From: Rudaea cellulosilytica DSM 22992
GTDB lineage: Bacteria > Pseudomonadota > Gammaproteobacteria > Xanthomonadales > Rhodanobacteraceae
Assembly (NCBI RefSeq): GCF_000378125.1
Contig: NZ_KB899242.1
Location: 62,001-126,000, forward strand
DNA: 64,000 nucleotides
Direction of reading: 5' to 3'
Shown here: piece by piece, positions 1 to 8,001 of the stretch
Numbering within the stretch: position 1 is the first letter of the stretch
How the letters are laid out: each line of letters begins with the position of its first letter
Notes under the pieces: generated by a model
The model's input: the letters and a program-made list of their open reading frames with translations, nothing else
Database searches by the model: none
What the model was told of the DNA's origin: nothing
Position numbers and translations under genes: made by a program

Positions 1-1286
1 TGGATCCAGCCGTTGTGGTGCAGCTCGTAGTTGAGCCCGCACTTGCGCAGACTCGTCGCGTCGCCCTTCGCCAGGTGGTCCAGCGTACATTGGCGCGGAT
101 AGAGCGTTTGCTTCGCTCGGTAGATGCCGCTGGTCGTGCAGTTCGGCCCGTTGGGCCCCGTCAACGTCGTGTCGCAGGTCGAGAAATTCTGCGGCCGAGA
201 CAGCTCGTCCGTTATGGCGAAGGTGCCGAGGAAGGGGTTCTGCGCGGACTGCAGCTGGAAATCCCCCCATTCCATCGAATTGCCGCTCCACGGGAAGTGT
301 CGCTGGTTCTCCGCCGTGCCCTGGTCAGTCTTGAAGTTCGTGAGCGCATTGTTGAACCACCGGAGCAGGAAATCGTTGTATTTCGAAAACGTCATGTCAT
401 CGGAAGGTAACGTCGCGGGGACCGGCGCGAGATCGAAGGCCGCCAGGACAATGTTGCAGACCGTGATGCCTTCGAGGCAGTGGTTATTGGGAGACTGCGG
501 CCATACCGACCAAGGGACCGCGCGCGGCCAGCCTAGCGCGCCGCCGGCGCCCCAGGCATTGAATCCGTTGTTGAACGGCGAGAGGTAATCGGCGTAGCAA
601 ACGGGATCCTGCATGTCGACGTATAAGTAATTCCCGTTGCCGTCGTAATTCTTCTCGAACATCCCGTCGCAGTAGTGCGACATGAACCAGGGGAGCTGCG
701 GCGCGTAGGTGCTGCCGTCGGTGATCGTGTACTTGTCGTAAACGCCGGCGTTGCCTTGATCGTTGCCGTAGACGCGCGGCGCCAGCTTGACCCCGTTGTC
801 GTCGACCGTGGTGTAGTAATTGCCGACCTTGAGCAGGACCTCGATGCACGGCATCGACGTGTCCTGGCACTCGGCAGGGTTGTTGATCGGGGGCACCTCC
901 TTCGGCGCCGTGTCGGGCGTCTTGACGGGCGTCGCGTACACCGTGTCGATGCGTTGCATGCCGAGGATGTTGGTGACGCCGGTCTCGAGCATGCAGTCTG
1001 CATTGGACCAGTCTGGATTGGACAGTTTCTTTTTGGCGCAGAAATCCTTGTCGTTCTGCGGCAACGCCTCGTACGGCATGATCAGCGGCTCGTCGATCTG
1101 GTTGCCGGCGAACGTGCCGAGCTTCTGGTGCCACGGCACATCCGAGTACCACTCGTTGACGGGCTGTTTGGTCGTGATCGCGGGCCAGAACGGTGCACGA
1201 TCGTTCTGGTTCTGGGCGCTTGCGACGATCACGAAGGTGGCCGCCAGCAAAGCGGTGCCTAGAGCAAGGATGGATCGGATCTTCAC
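1..1286 (-). CDS. Secreted protein of unknown function (3' end outside window)
   Basis: An open frame runs without a stop from a GTG at 1284-1286 to the window edge, so the C-terminus is missing and at least 428 codons are present. The N-terminus (VKIRSILALGTALLAATFVI) followed by VASA-Q is a clear Sec signal peptide, so the product is exported. A GGGGAGA ribosome site sits about 7 bases before the GTG. The mature part is rich in Trp, Asn, Asp and Tyr and has several Cys (for example DKDFCAKKK and NADCMLETG), which fits a folded, disulfide-bonded extracellular or periplasmic protein. I do not recognise the family. Overlapping longer frames on this strand lack a signal peptide and are shadows. 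It lies upstream of a LuxR-gene remnant and near secreted hydrolases. Confidence 0.75.
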   Translation of the reverse strand, partial: MKIRSILALGTALLAATFVIVASAQNQNDRAPFWPAITTKQPVNEWYSDVPWHQKLGTFAGNQIDEPLIMPYEALPQNDKDFCAKKKLSNPDWSNADCMLETGVTNILGMQRIDTVYATPVKTPDTAPKEVPPINNPAECQDTSMPCIEVLLKVGNYYTTVDDNGVKLAPRVYGNDQGNAGVYDKYTITDGSTYAPQLPWFMSHYCDGMFEKNYDGNGNYLYVDMQDPVCYADYLSPFNNGFNAWGAGGALGWPRAVPWSVWPQSPNNHCLEGITVCNIVLAAFDLAPVPATLPSDDMTFSKYNDFLLRWFNNALTNFKTDQGTAENQRHFPWSGNSMEWGDFQLQSAQNPFLGTFAITDELSRPQNFSTCDTTLTGPNGPNCTTSGIYRAKQTLYPRQCTLDHLAKGDATSLRKCGLNYELHHNGWI

Positions 1287-1377
1287 GCGCGGTCTCCCCT
1301 GTGTTGCGGTTGAAGTCGTCCCTTATGTGTTCGGCGTTGTCGTTTGAAGCATACGCACGTCCCCAATCTGCGAGATA

Positions 1378-1393
1378 TACCCTGATCAGGCTA
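1378..1393. promoter_or_regulatory. Operator-like palindrome (degenerate copy)
   Basis: TACCCTGATCAGGCTA is an inverted repeat of 6-bp arms around 4 bp with one arm mismatch. It sits 12 bp before the ATG of the LuxR remnant. The matching site before the intact LuxR gene (6599-6614) has perfect arms. The conserved position suggests a binding site for the regulator itself; this is inference. Confidence 0.5.
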
Positions 1394-1405
1394 TAGCCAC
1401 TCGGA

Positions 1406-1490
1406 ATGGGTAACAACGCACAAAACTGTCGCCAAGAAATCACGATGCGCGAAGACCCAAACGCTATCCATGCGCTTCGGGACACCCTCA
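1406..1490 (+). pseudogene. 5' remnant of a LuxR-type regulator gene
   Basis: The frame starts MGNNAQNCRQ and continues REDPNAIHALRDTL. This matches the first about 28 residues of the intact regulator at 6628 (MGDNARTCRQ ... HEDPNDIYALWDEL). Most codon differences in the MG-NA--CRQ part are synonymous and the length difference is a whole codon, so both copies were translated when they diverged. After about position 1490 the frame runs on to a stop at 1591 with no similarity. The DNA-binding domain is missing, so this is a truncated paralogue. It might still yield a short peptide. Confidence 0.75.
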
Positions 1491-1513
1491 CTCCTACCGA
1501 TCGAGCATACACC

Positions 1514-3091
1514 TTAATCGATGATCGGAAGGGTCTCCCCACTGCTCTCCTCTGCCGAAGAAAACGGTATGAAAGGCGGCGGTTTGAGTGATCCCACGCA
1601 ACCCGTATCGGGTGCGTCTGGGTTGTCGAAGAAGGACCTGACCACTGTCTGCGCGCATTGCGAATTGGCAATCACGAAATGCCCGATCCCGGGAATGCTG
1701 ATGATCGTTCCTTTCGCAAGCGTGGCCGCCACTTTCTTCGCAAAGTCCAGGTCGGTCACCGCATCGAAGCTGCCCGAGACAAGCAGCACGGGCAGATTCG
1801 TCGTCAGTGGCCGGTGGGCATCTGCGGCGGCAGGAACTCGCCAGATTCGCCGGCAATCATCGTTATTGTAGGCCCAGGTACTCACCGCCTGCTCGGTGAT
1901 CGATGTTGGATAAAAGGGGAAAGCCTGCTTGCCTGCTGCGCTGAGTTCGCGCCGCGGGAATGGGTATTGCTCGCGGCAGACCACTCCGTATCCGAGACCG
2001 TAACTAGCTGCGGGAGCACCCGCCACCGGCGGCGGCGCCAACCCGACTCGGTACCTGGCAATGGCTTGCAGCGCCTCGGGGCGGCCGCGCGCCAGCTTGT
2101 GGATCAGGTCGGGCGCAGTCGCGAGCCCCGGGTTGTTGGCCCGGCTTTGATCGCGCAACCAGTCGACCAGCGCACCGCCATCGAGAACCACTTTGACATC
2201 CTCGCCGGTTGCCGGATCGTGCACCGTCGTGATCCGCGGATCGGCCTCAAGCCGGTTCACGAGTTTGCTGAAGATGGGTTCGAGGTGGGGCCAGGCCGCG
2301 TTGCAGGCGGGTTCTGCGGCGCAAGCCGCAAACAGGTTGTCGAAGCCGGCGCGCGTGCTCCACCAGTAGTCGGGAAGAATCGTGGAGACGGGCACGACCG
2401 AGTCAAGAACCATGCTGCGGACGCCCTCAGGGTGGTCGCGCACATACGCCTGTGAAAGATCGGTACCGTAGGACACACCCAGGACGTTCCACTCGGCAAT
2501 GCCCAGCGCGATGCGCAGATCGGCAAAATCCGAAGCGCTCTCGCTGGAGTTGTAGGCGCCCAAGTTGGTCGTCTTCGCCAGCAGATCCCGGCGACACTCG
2601 GCCGTGGCGGCCAAATGCGCGCGCTTGGTCGCCTTGGAATAAAAGCGAAGTCCGACAAGCTCCCGGGTAAATGCGTCGATGGACATGCAGGTCAAGGCGG
2701 GCTCGGACAGGTATTGCCCACGCTGGTTCATCACGATCAGATCGCGACTGTCGTTGATACCGGCATCGACCAGACTGGCGGCTTCACTGCTTGCGATGCC
2801 ACCGGGACCAGTCCCCAGATACACGATCGGATCGCTTGCCTTGTCGGCTGATCTTGCAGGAATGATGGCAACGAAATTGCGAATGGCCCGGTCGAGCGGA
2901 CGGTTGCGATCTTCCGGCACGACGAGATAGCCGCAGCGCGCATTCCACAACTGCGGCGCCAACGGCGGGCATGGCGCGGGCTCAAATCGCGGCAGCGCGC
3001 CCGTGTTTTGGGCGGAAACACGCGTTGCGAGCAGCGACGGGCAGGAGGCCGCGATGGCAAGGGCAAATCCGATTCGCAAAAGGGTCCGCAT
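1514..3091 (-). CDS. Secreted TAP-like alpha/beta hydrolase (S33 peptidase family)
   Basis: The 525-residue product starts at the ATG whose complement ends at 3091, 5 bp after the stop of the upstream serine-hydrolase-like gene, which suggests translational coupling. The start gives a signal peptide (MRTLLRIGFALAIAASCPSL ... VSAQ). The alpha/beta-hydrolase elbow GVSYGT places the nucleophile at about Ser207. Asp in GSFDAVTD and His in GIGHFV complete a plausible triad near the C-terminus, in the TAP-like C-terminal domain. Members of this family (named from Streptomyces tripeptidyl aminopeptidases) release N-terminal peptides or hydrolyse esters outside the cytoplasm; the substrate here is unknown. 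A start 16 codons upstream exists but would overlap the previous gene and bury the signal peptide. Confidence 0.85.
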   Translation of the reverse strand: MRTLLRIGFALAIAASCPSLLATRVSAQNTGALPRFEPAPCPPLAPQLWNARCGYLVVPEDRNRPLDRAIRNFVAIIPARSADKASDPIVYLGTGPGGIASSEAASLVDAGINDSRDLIVMNQRGQYLSEPALTCMSIDAFTRELVGLRFYSKATKRAHLAATAECRRDLLAKTTNLGAYNSSESASDFADLRIALGIAEWNVLGVSYGTDLSQAYVRDHPEGVRSMVLDSVVPVSTILPDYWWSTRAGFDNLFAACAAEPACNAAWPHLEPIFSKLVNRLEADPRITTVHDPATGEDVKVVLDGGALVDWLRDQSRANNPGLATAPDLIHKLARGRPEALQAIARYRVGLAPPPVAGAPAASYGLGYGVVCREQYPFPRRELSAAGKQAFPFYPTSITEQAVSTWAYNNDDCRRIWRVPAAADAHRPLTTNLPVLLVSGSFDAVTDLDFAKKVAATLAKGTIISIPGIGHFVIANSQCAQTVVRSFFDNPDAPDTGCVGSLKPPPFIPFSSAEESSGETLPIID

Positions 3092-3096
3092 TTGAT

Positions 3097-4317
3097 TTAT
3101 CGCCCCGGCACGTTCTCTGCGTTCTGATCGGGCATCCACGTGCGCTCATTCGCAGGGCTTGGGGGCGGGTGCGCCAGGCCTTGCGCGATCCGCTGAAACA
3201 GCATGGTCGACGTATTGCCGCTAAAGTCCGCTTTCGGCCCAAGCGTGCAAGTGACCGCAATCGCAATCTTCTCTGCGGGCCGGTAGGCCATCACCCCCGA
3301 GTAACCGAAAAAGAACGGGTTCTGCATGATCCATCCGTCCGACACAAAGATGCCGAGGCCGTAGTATTGCGACGGCGTCCACGGCGGCAACGACGCTGTG
3401 CGCGGGTCCAGCAGTTGTGCGTAGGCTTTGGGCGAGATCAACTGGCCGGTGGCGATTGCTGCCGCGGACCGCATGACGTCGGGCACGGTGCTGGTCATGA
3501 CGGCGCCTGCGGCCGTGGTCCATGAGGGCGACCAGCCGGTGCTGTCCTGGTAGATATTGCCGATATCGGTCGAGAAGGCGTGCAACACGGGCGGAGGGAT
3601 GAATGGCGTCGCATCGCTGCGCGTCTCGTGCATGCCCAGCGGCTCCAGGATCCCGGTGCGGATCAGGTCGGCGAGCGGTTTGCCGCTAGCCTTCGCCATC
3701 GCTTGGCCGAGGATGATGAAGTTGGCATGCGAATAAGAAAAGCATGTGCCTGGCTCGCAATCCATCCCCTGCTTGAAGCTGATTTGAATCAGCTCGTCCT
3801 CGGACCATTGGTAATAGATGTCGTCATATAGCGGAAACAAGTCCAACTTCGCGTACTCCGCATAGCCCGACGTACTGTTGGCCAGCATGGCGAGCGTGAT
3901 GTCATTGGCTCGCGGGTAGTCCGGAAACCATTTCGACAGCTTGTCATCGATGCTGAGCACACTCTGGTCTTGCAGTTGCAACAACGCCGTCGTCAGGAAA
4001 GCGATGCCGATCGAGCCGATGCGCCAGTGCATGTCCAGGGTCGCCGGCTGGTGCGCCGCCGATTCGCCCCAGGCCTGGCTGAGCACCGGTGTGTCGCCCA
4101 CCCTCACGCTGACGATGGCCGAGCGCAGGTCGAGTTTGCGCATCGTCTCGCGCACAATTCCGCGTACCCGTTCCGCGGTCTTCGCTGCGTCGGCGCAGCC
4201 GAACGCGAGTCGGATCTGCCCCTGCGCACAGGCCGGCTCGTTGCCGGAAGAAGTGCCGGGGAGGAGCAGCAAGCCGGCGAGCGCGATCAGAGCGAATGCA
4301 AGAAAGCGCGAGGTCAT
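3097..4317 (-). CDS. Beta-lactamase-fold (class C/PBP4-like) protein, probably catalytically inactive
   Basis: The 406-residue product has a signal peptide (MTSRFLAFALIALAGLLLLP) and the class-C serine beta-lactamase/esterase fold (WRIGSIGIAFLTTALLQLQD, then LSIDDKLSKWFPDYP). The active-site SxxK motif, normally S-V/I-T/S-K at this position, reads SIGI, so the general-base Lys is Ile. The second motif YxN reads YSH (in FSYSHANF), and no KTG or HxG third motif is evident (FFGYSGVMAY). The frame is otherwise intact at family length. This looks like a periplasmic pseudoenzyme, perhaps a binding or regulatory partner of the active paralogue encoded just upstream. It lies between two hydrolase genes on the same strand with short gaps. 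Confidence 0.8.
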   Translation of the reverse strand: MTSRFLAFALIALAGLLLLPGTSSGNEPACAQGQIRLAFGCADAAKTAERVRGIVRETMRKLDLRSAIVSVRVGDTPVLSQAWGESAAHQPATLDMHWRIGSIGIAFLTTALLQLQDQSVLSIDDKLSKWFPDYPRANDITLAMLANSTSGYAEYAKLDLFPLYDDIYYQWSEDELIQISFKQGMDCEPGTCFSYSHANFIILGQAMAKASGKPLADLIRTGILEPLGMHETRSDATPFIPPPVLHAFSTDIGNIYQDSTGWSPSWTTAAGAVMTSTVPDVMRSAAAIATGQLISPKAYAQLLDPRTASLPPWTPSQYYGLGIFVSDGWIMQNPFFFGYSGVMAYRPAEKIAIAVTCTLGPKADFSGNTSTMLFQRIAQGLAHPPPSPANERTWMPDQNAENVPGR

Positions 4318-4343
4318 GGTGCAGTCTCGTACGTCGCCCGCGG

Positions 4344-6296
4344 TCAGTCAAAGCCCTCGGTTTCCAGGCTCTGTGCCACGTCCGTATTGCCGGCTACCAT
4401 TGCAACCTGGCGAAAGATGGAGCCGTGGCGCACGATTTGCTCAGCGCCATCGACTGTCTGGAATACCAGCTCGGCCAGGTCGCGACCGTCGTTGATCGGC
4501 ACTTTCACGGTCATGCGCGCGCGCGTGTCGTCCACCGGCCGCATCAGTTGGGCGTCATCCCACAGCATGTAGCCAGGTAGATCCGGCAGCACGCCGAGCT
4601 TGACCAGATAGCGGCCTCGGCTCAAGGCCACCGAGTCTGCCGCCTCGTCGGCAAGCTCCCAGGCCGTGCCGATGCGCGCCTTCCAGGCTGCCGAGAGAGC
4701 CGCCTTCAACGGCGGCAGTTGTTGACCCAAGGGAAACGATACCCGGACATACCCCGTGGAGTTGGGTGAGCGCTGGACCAGGTAGCGCATCCCTCGTTGG
4801 ACTTCGAAGGTGAAGGAGTCACCCGTGTCGCCCCACCACCAGCCGTCACTGCGCAGCAAAAGGCCCTCGTGCATGGGCGTCCAGGCGCCATCCTGCCAGC
4901 GCCTGAGGTTCAGGCGACCGTCGACCAGCGCAGCGTCGATGGGCCCGTTGTAGTTGCCGTAGATGCCGACGATGGCCGGATCGGGAGACGGCGAATCCAC
5001 CGAAGGCGGGGCCACAAGACTTACCTTCGGGGGCAGTGCGCGGAGCAGCTGGCGGTCGAGCAACGTGCGCATCACGATCTCTTCGGCCAACCGGGCGACG
5101 TCGTAGTTGGTGCTGCTGCCGGACAGCATCAGCACGATGTCCGATTCGGGCAGCACATAAAACTCGTTGCTGAAGAACACGGTGAAGCCGTTCTTCTCCC
5201 ACGCCTTTTGTCCGACTGACCGCAGGGCGATCTGGTTCGCGTTGTCCCAACCCAGCCCGACCTGGAATTCAGGCGTGAGATTGATGCGCAACATGCCCGT
5301 CTGGTCGCTTCCCATTTCGGCCACGCCCGCAGCCGACACGATGCGCTGGCCGTCGAGGATGCCGCCACCGAGGAACATGCGCCCCAGGCGCAGCATGTCT
5401 GTCGGCGTGCTGACCAAACCGCCCGTGGCGTAGGCCGAGACAAACTCCTGCGGCAGACGCTCGCCCTGGTAGTAAGGGTGCGCGAACGTGCCCTCGGCGA
5501 AGGGTGCCAGCGTATAGCCAGAGTTCGTCATGCCGAGCGGCTCCAGGATGTTGACGCGCACGAACTCCGGGAAACTCTGGCCGGAGAGCGCCTGCACCAG
5601 ACGTTCGATCATCGTGAAGCCATCGTTGCAGTAGACGGACAACTCGCCAGGCTCGTGCTTCAGGTGGGTGTCGGCCAGCGCTGCCTCGACATTGGCTGCG
5701 TAGTCCGTGTAGGGCCCGAACGCGAAGATATTGTGGATGTCCGTGCCGGGTAGCCCCGACGAGTGGCTCAAGAGGTGGCGTACGGTTATGCGCTTGTAGC
5801 CGTCGGAGTAAATGCTGGGGTCCCACACGGACTCGGTCGTCAGGGTTCGCGGCCCGAGCTGGTTTCGTAGCTCAAGCCGGTCGGAAAGCATACGGAACTC
5901 CGGCAAGTAGCGGACCACCGGCGCATCCAGCTTCAACAAGCCGCGATCCTGCAGAATCATCGCCGCGAGCGCCGCCAACACCTTGCTGACCGAACCGGTG
6001 TTGAAGCGTGTTTGCACGTTGGCGGGGATGCCGTCCTCTCGGTTGGCCCAGCCGAAGGCCTCCTGCCATACCACCTGGCCAGCGCTCCACAGGGCAACAG
6101 ACACAGCGGCGGTTCCGCTCTTTGCCATAACGCTGGCGATGGCATCGCGCCCCCAGTCGGCAGCGGAGGAGTTGTTGACACTTGCGGACGTGGCGCCGGC
6201 GCTGTCACTGGCGGGCAGGAACGGAGCCAGCAGCGCCAGTCCGGCACTTTGCATGTACCGACGGCGGCTCAGGCCGCGTGAAGAATTGAAGTTCAT
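4344..6296 (-). CDS. Exported serine hydrolase, class-C beta-lactamase family, long form
   Basis: The product is 650 residues from the ATG at 6296, preceded by AGGA about 9 bases upstream. The start MNFNSSRGLSRRRYMQSAGL has an SRRRYMQ twin-arginine-like motif and a hydrophobic stretch, so Tat export is likely. The catalytic Ser-Lys pair is in GSVSK and the YxN motif in VYCNDGF. The beta-lactamase domain covers about the first 420 residues. The last about 200 residues (from IVGIYGNYNGPI onward) resemble the beta-rich C-terminal domain of long serine hydrolases of this family. Likely reactions are hydrolysis of D-amino acid peptides or esters outside the cytoplasm. It is the first gene of a three-gene same-strand run with the pseudoenzyme (26 bp gap) and the TAP-like hydrolase. 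Confidence 0.85.
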   Translation of the reverse strand: MNFNSSRGLSRRRYMQSAGLALLAPFLPASDSAGATSASVNNSSAADWGRDAIASVMAKSGTAAVSVALWSAGQVVWQEAFGWANREDGIPANVQTRFNTGSVSKVLAALAAMILQDRGLLKLDAPVVRYLPEFRMLSDRLELRNQLGPRTLTTESVWDPSIYSDGYKRITVRHLLSHSSGLPGTDIHNIFAFGPYTDYAANVEAALADTHLKHEPGELSVYCNDGFTMIERLVQALSGQSFPEFVRVNILEPLGMTNSGYTLAPFAEGTFAHPYYQGERLPQEFVSAYATGGLVSTPTDMLRLGRMFLGGGILDGQRIVSAAGVAEMGSDQTGMLRINLTPEFQVGLGWDNANQIALRSVGQKAWEKNGFTVFFSNEFYVLPESDIVLMLSGSSTNYDVARLAEEIVMRTLLDRQLLRALPPKVSLVAPPSVDSPSPDPAIVGIYGNYNGPIDAALVDGRLNLRRWQDGAWTPMHEGLLLRSDGWWWGDTGDSFTFEVQRGMRYLVQRSPNSTGYVRVSFPLGQQLPPLKAALSAAWKARIGTAWELADEAADSVALSRGRYLVKLGVLPDLPGYMLWDDAQLMRPVDDTRARMTVKVPINDGRDLAELVFQTVDGAEQIVRHGSIFRQVAMVAGNTDVAQSLETEGFD

Positions 6297-6364
6297 GGTT
6301 GGATTGATCCTGAGAATCGGGCGGGAGAACGTGGATACGGCAATGCATCGGACCTGCCGATATT

Positions 6365-6457
6365 TCAAAGCGATTCGCGCGCCTCGAACTCTTGGCGCAA
6401 CGCCTCGATTTCGGCAAGCAACTGCGCACGCGTCTTGTATTTGCGTCCGCCGGTCAT
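6365..6457 (-). CDS. Possible 30-residue coiled-coil ORF
   Basis: ATG at 6455-6457 is preceded by a strong AGGGGG ribosome site at 7 bases. It opens a 30-codon frame with a helical, Leu/Glu/Arg-rich pattern (RAQLLAEIEALRQEFEARE). The pattern resembles the linker-like N-termini of PAS-containing sensor proteins, so it may be a remnant of such a gene or a genuine microprotein. It lies between the serine hydrolase start and the LuxR promoter, on the hydrolase strand. Support is only the ribosome site and composition. Confidence 0.35.
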   Translation of the reverse strand: MTGGRKYKTRAQLLAEIEALRQEFEARESL

Positions 6458-6565
6458 CGATGGCCCCCTATCGATTGAAGACGCTGGTGCAACGGATCGA
6501 TCGCCGCCGCTGCCCGCTCGCGTGAGGCTCACACGAAATGCTTGGACGCGGTTGAGGTCGCCACG

Positions 6566-6712
6566 CGAAGCATACGCAGGTCCCCATCCTTCGAGATATA
6601 CCCTGATTAGGGTAGAAGGCACTCAGAATGGGCGACAATGCGCGGACCTGCCGTCAGGTAAAATTTAAAATGCACGAAGACCCGAACGACATCTATGCGC
6701 TTTGGGATGAAC
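6566..6712 (+). repeat. Direct repeat copy B: promoter and 5' end of the intact LuxR gene
   Basis: This is the partner of 1346-1490, in the same orientation. Together the two copies bracket the roughly 5-kb hydrolase trio. Copy B continues into the full regulator gene, so it is the more complete copy. Confidence 0.8.
6599..6614. promoter_or_regulatory. Perfect palindrome upstream of the LuxR-type gene
   Basis: TACCCTGATTAGGGTA has perfect 6-bp inverted arms (TACCCT/AGGGTA) around GATT. It ends 13 bp before the ATG at 6628 and overlaps the likely promoter or leader. It is conserved in the remnant copy at 1378-1393. The arrangement suggests autoregulation, but no binding data can be inferred from sequence alone. 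Confidence 0.6.
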
Positions 6713-7437
6713 TGGCCGAATTCCCTGTCAGTCGATACGACGACGCGCTCAAGCACATGTTGAAGCGCCTCTGTGAAATCTTCGGTGCCAAAAACGCACT
6801 CTGGTCTGTCGTCGTGCGGCTACCCGTTCCCCCGGACGGAGATCCGCTCAACGGATGGCGACCGCGCCTCGTACGTCTTCTGAACCCGATCGCACCGCTG
6901 GCCGCCTCGGTACAAGCGCAGGTCGACAAGCTCTGGCTGCCCAAGGTCGACCTCTCGTCGATCGTCGGCGCCGCGGGCGAAGAGCTCTTCTTGACGCGGC
7001 TTCTTTTCGAAGCGTTGCCGCCCAGTTGGTTCGAGGAAGAATATTACCGGCGCCACTACCTGGCCGTCGGCCATGCGGACCACGTGTCGGCTCGCTGCGC
7101 CTTCGGCAAGGACGTCCGGATTCATTTGTTGCTTTATCGTGGTCTGGAGGATCCTCGCTATACCGCCGCGATCAAGGCACCTTTCACACTTGCGATGCGC
7201 GGACTGAAGTGGTTCCAGCACCGACTATTGCTCAGCCATGGAATACACGCAGCGAACGAGCCGATTACGCCCGCTGAGCACGGCGTCCTGCTTGCGCTGC
7301 TCGGGGGTGCCACGGAAAAGCAAATTGCGGAATCGTTGGGCAAGAGCCACAACACGATTCATATCCACATCAAATCCATCTACCGGAAGTTTGGCGTTCG
7401 CAACCGGCCCGCCCTCACCGCACTGTGGATGAACTAG
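6628..7437 (+). CDS. LuxR-type transcriptional regulator with C-terminal GerE helix-turn-helix
   Basis: The product is 269 residues. Residues about 205-265 (ITPAEHGVLLALLGGATEKQ, then IAESLGKSHNTIHIHIKSIY) form the typical LuxR/GerE winged-helix DNA-binding domain. The N-terminal about 200 residues (HEDPNDIYALWDELAEFP ... WRPRLVRLLNP) form a conserved sensor-like domain with no receiver or known autoinducer signature that I can identify. A start at the internal ATG 6670 is possible, but the first 14 codons are conserved in the remnant at 1406 with mostly synonymous changes, which favours 6628. GAAGG lies a few bases before that ATG. It is divergent from the hydrolase genes and is a candidate regulator for them; the ligand is unknown. 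Confidence 0.85.
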   Translation: MGDNARTCRQVKFKMHEDPNDIYALWDELAEFPVSRYDDALKHMLKRLCEIFGAKNALWSVVVRLPVPPDGDPLNGWRPRLVRLLNPIAPLAASVQAQVDKLWLPKVDLSSIVGAAGEELFLTRLLFEALPPSWFEEEYYRRHYLAVGHADHVSARCAFGKDVRIHLLLYRGLEDPRYTAAIKAPFTLAMRGLKWFQHRLLLSHGIHAANEPITPAEHGVLLALLGGATEKQIAESLGKSHNTIHIHIKSIYRKFGVRNRPALTALWMN

Positions 7438-7481
7438 AGAACCTTCTCCGATACGCGGACTTCGAACAATCGGCGAGCGGC

Positions 7482-7508
7482 GAACTCGACAAAGCGCTTG
7501 TCGAGTTC
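7482..7508 (+). terminator. Strong hairpin after the LuxR gene
   Basis: GAACTCGACAA and TTGTCGAGTTC form a perfect 11-bp stem with a 5-base loop, 45 bp after the LuxR stop and 32 bp before the end of the convergent Usp gene. There is no T tract on the + strand. It may act as a transcript end in either direction or as an RNA-stabilising hairpin. Confidence 0.4.
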
Positions 7509-7539
7509 CAACGAGCAGCGCCTCACATGTAACGATGTC

Positions 7540-7974
7540 TTATCGGATTACGAGAACCGGGGTTTTGGCATGGGTGAGAACTTTTTGTGTCTCGCTTCCC
7601 AAAAGCACGCCCGCCAATCCGCGGCGGCCGTGCGACGCCATCACGATCAGGTCGCATTTGGATTTGCGCGCGGCGTTGATGATTTCCTCGTAGGGATGAT
7701 CGCTGAAGGTGTCGATCTCCGCGCAGCGAACGCCGGCTGCGGCACATTCCTTCTGCACGTAGCTCAATATTTTCTTTGCAGCCTCACGGCTACTCGCGAC
7801 GTAGTCCTTCTCATCAGGCACCCACATGCCAAGCTCGTACGGTGGGTTGTACTTCGGCAGGACATGCAGCGCCGTCACCCGCGCGTTGCTTGCCTTCGCG
7901 ATACGGATAGCCTCCCGGACCGCCTTGCGCGATAGGCTGGATCCGTCAGTCGGAACAAGAACGTGCTTGTACAT
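7540..7974 (-). CDS. Universal stress protein (UspA family)
   Basis: A 144-residue single-domain UspA protein. It begins MYKHVLVPTDGSSLSRKAVR (Asp of the nucleotide site) and ends with ASHGRRGLAGVLLGSETQKV, matching the ATP-binding pattern GxxG-x9-GS except that the first Gly is Ala. Such proteins bind ATP or AMP in the cytoplasm and support survival during stress or oxygen limitation. The gene follows the BON-domain gene by 27 bp on the same strand and probably shares its promoter with the FNR/ANR box at 8409. Two more Usp genes lie at 15703 and 17543. Confidence 0.92.
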   Translation of the reverse strand: MYKHVLVPTDGSSLSRKAVREAIRIAKASNARVTALHVLPKYNPPYELGMWVPDEKDYVASSREAAKKILSYVQKECAAAGVRCAEIDTFSDHPYEEIINAARKSKCDLIVMASHGRRGLAGVLLGSETQKVLTHAKTPVLVIR

Positions 7975-8001
7975 GGGGAATTCTCCTGATGATGGATAAT
8001 T

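Larger units (their letters stand above)
1346..1490 (+). repeat. Direct repeat copy A: duplicated promoter and 5' end of the LuxR gene
   Basis: This segment aligns nearly end to end with 6566-6712, in the same orientation, by eye at roughly 70-75% identity. Shared blocks include GAAGCATACGCA, GAGATATACCCTGAT and GAAGACCC. It carries the promoter region, a palindrome and the first 25-30 codons of a LuxR-type gene. Homology stops abruptly near 1490, just before the 3' end of the TAP-like hydrolase gene. Confidence 0.8.

Noticed and set aside
484..1671. 395-codon minus-strand frame over the secreted unknown protein and the LuxR remnant
   Set aside because: It overlaps the partial secreted-protein gene in another frame, lacks a signal peptide and is Arg/His-rich like other shadows.
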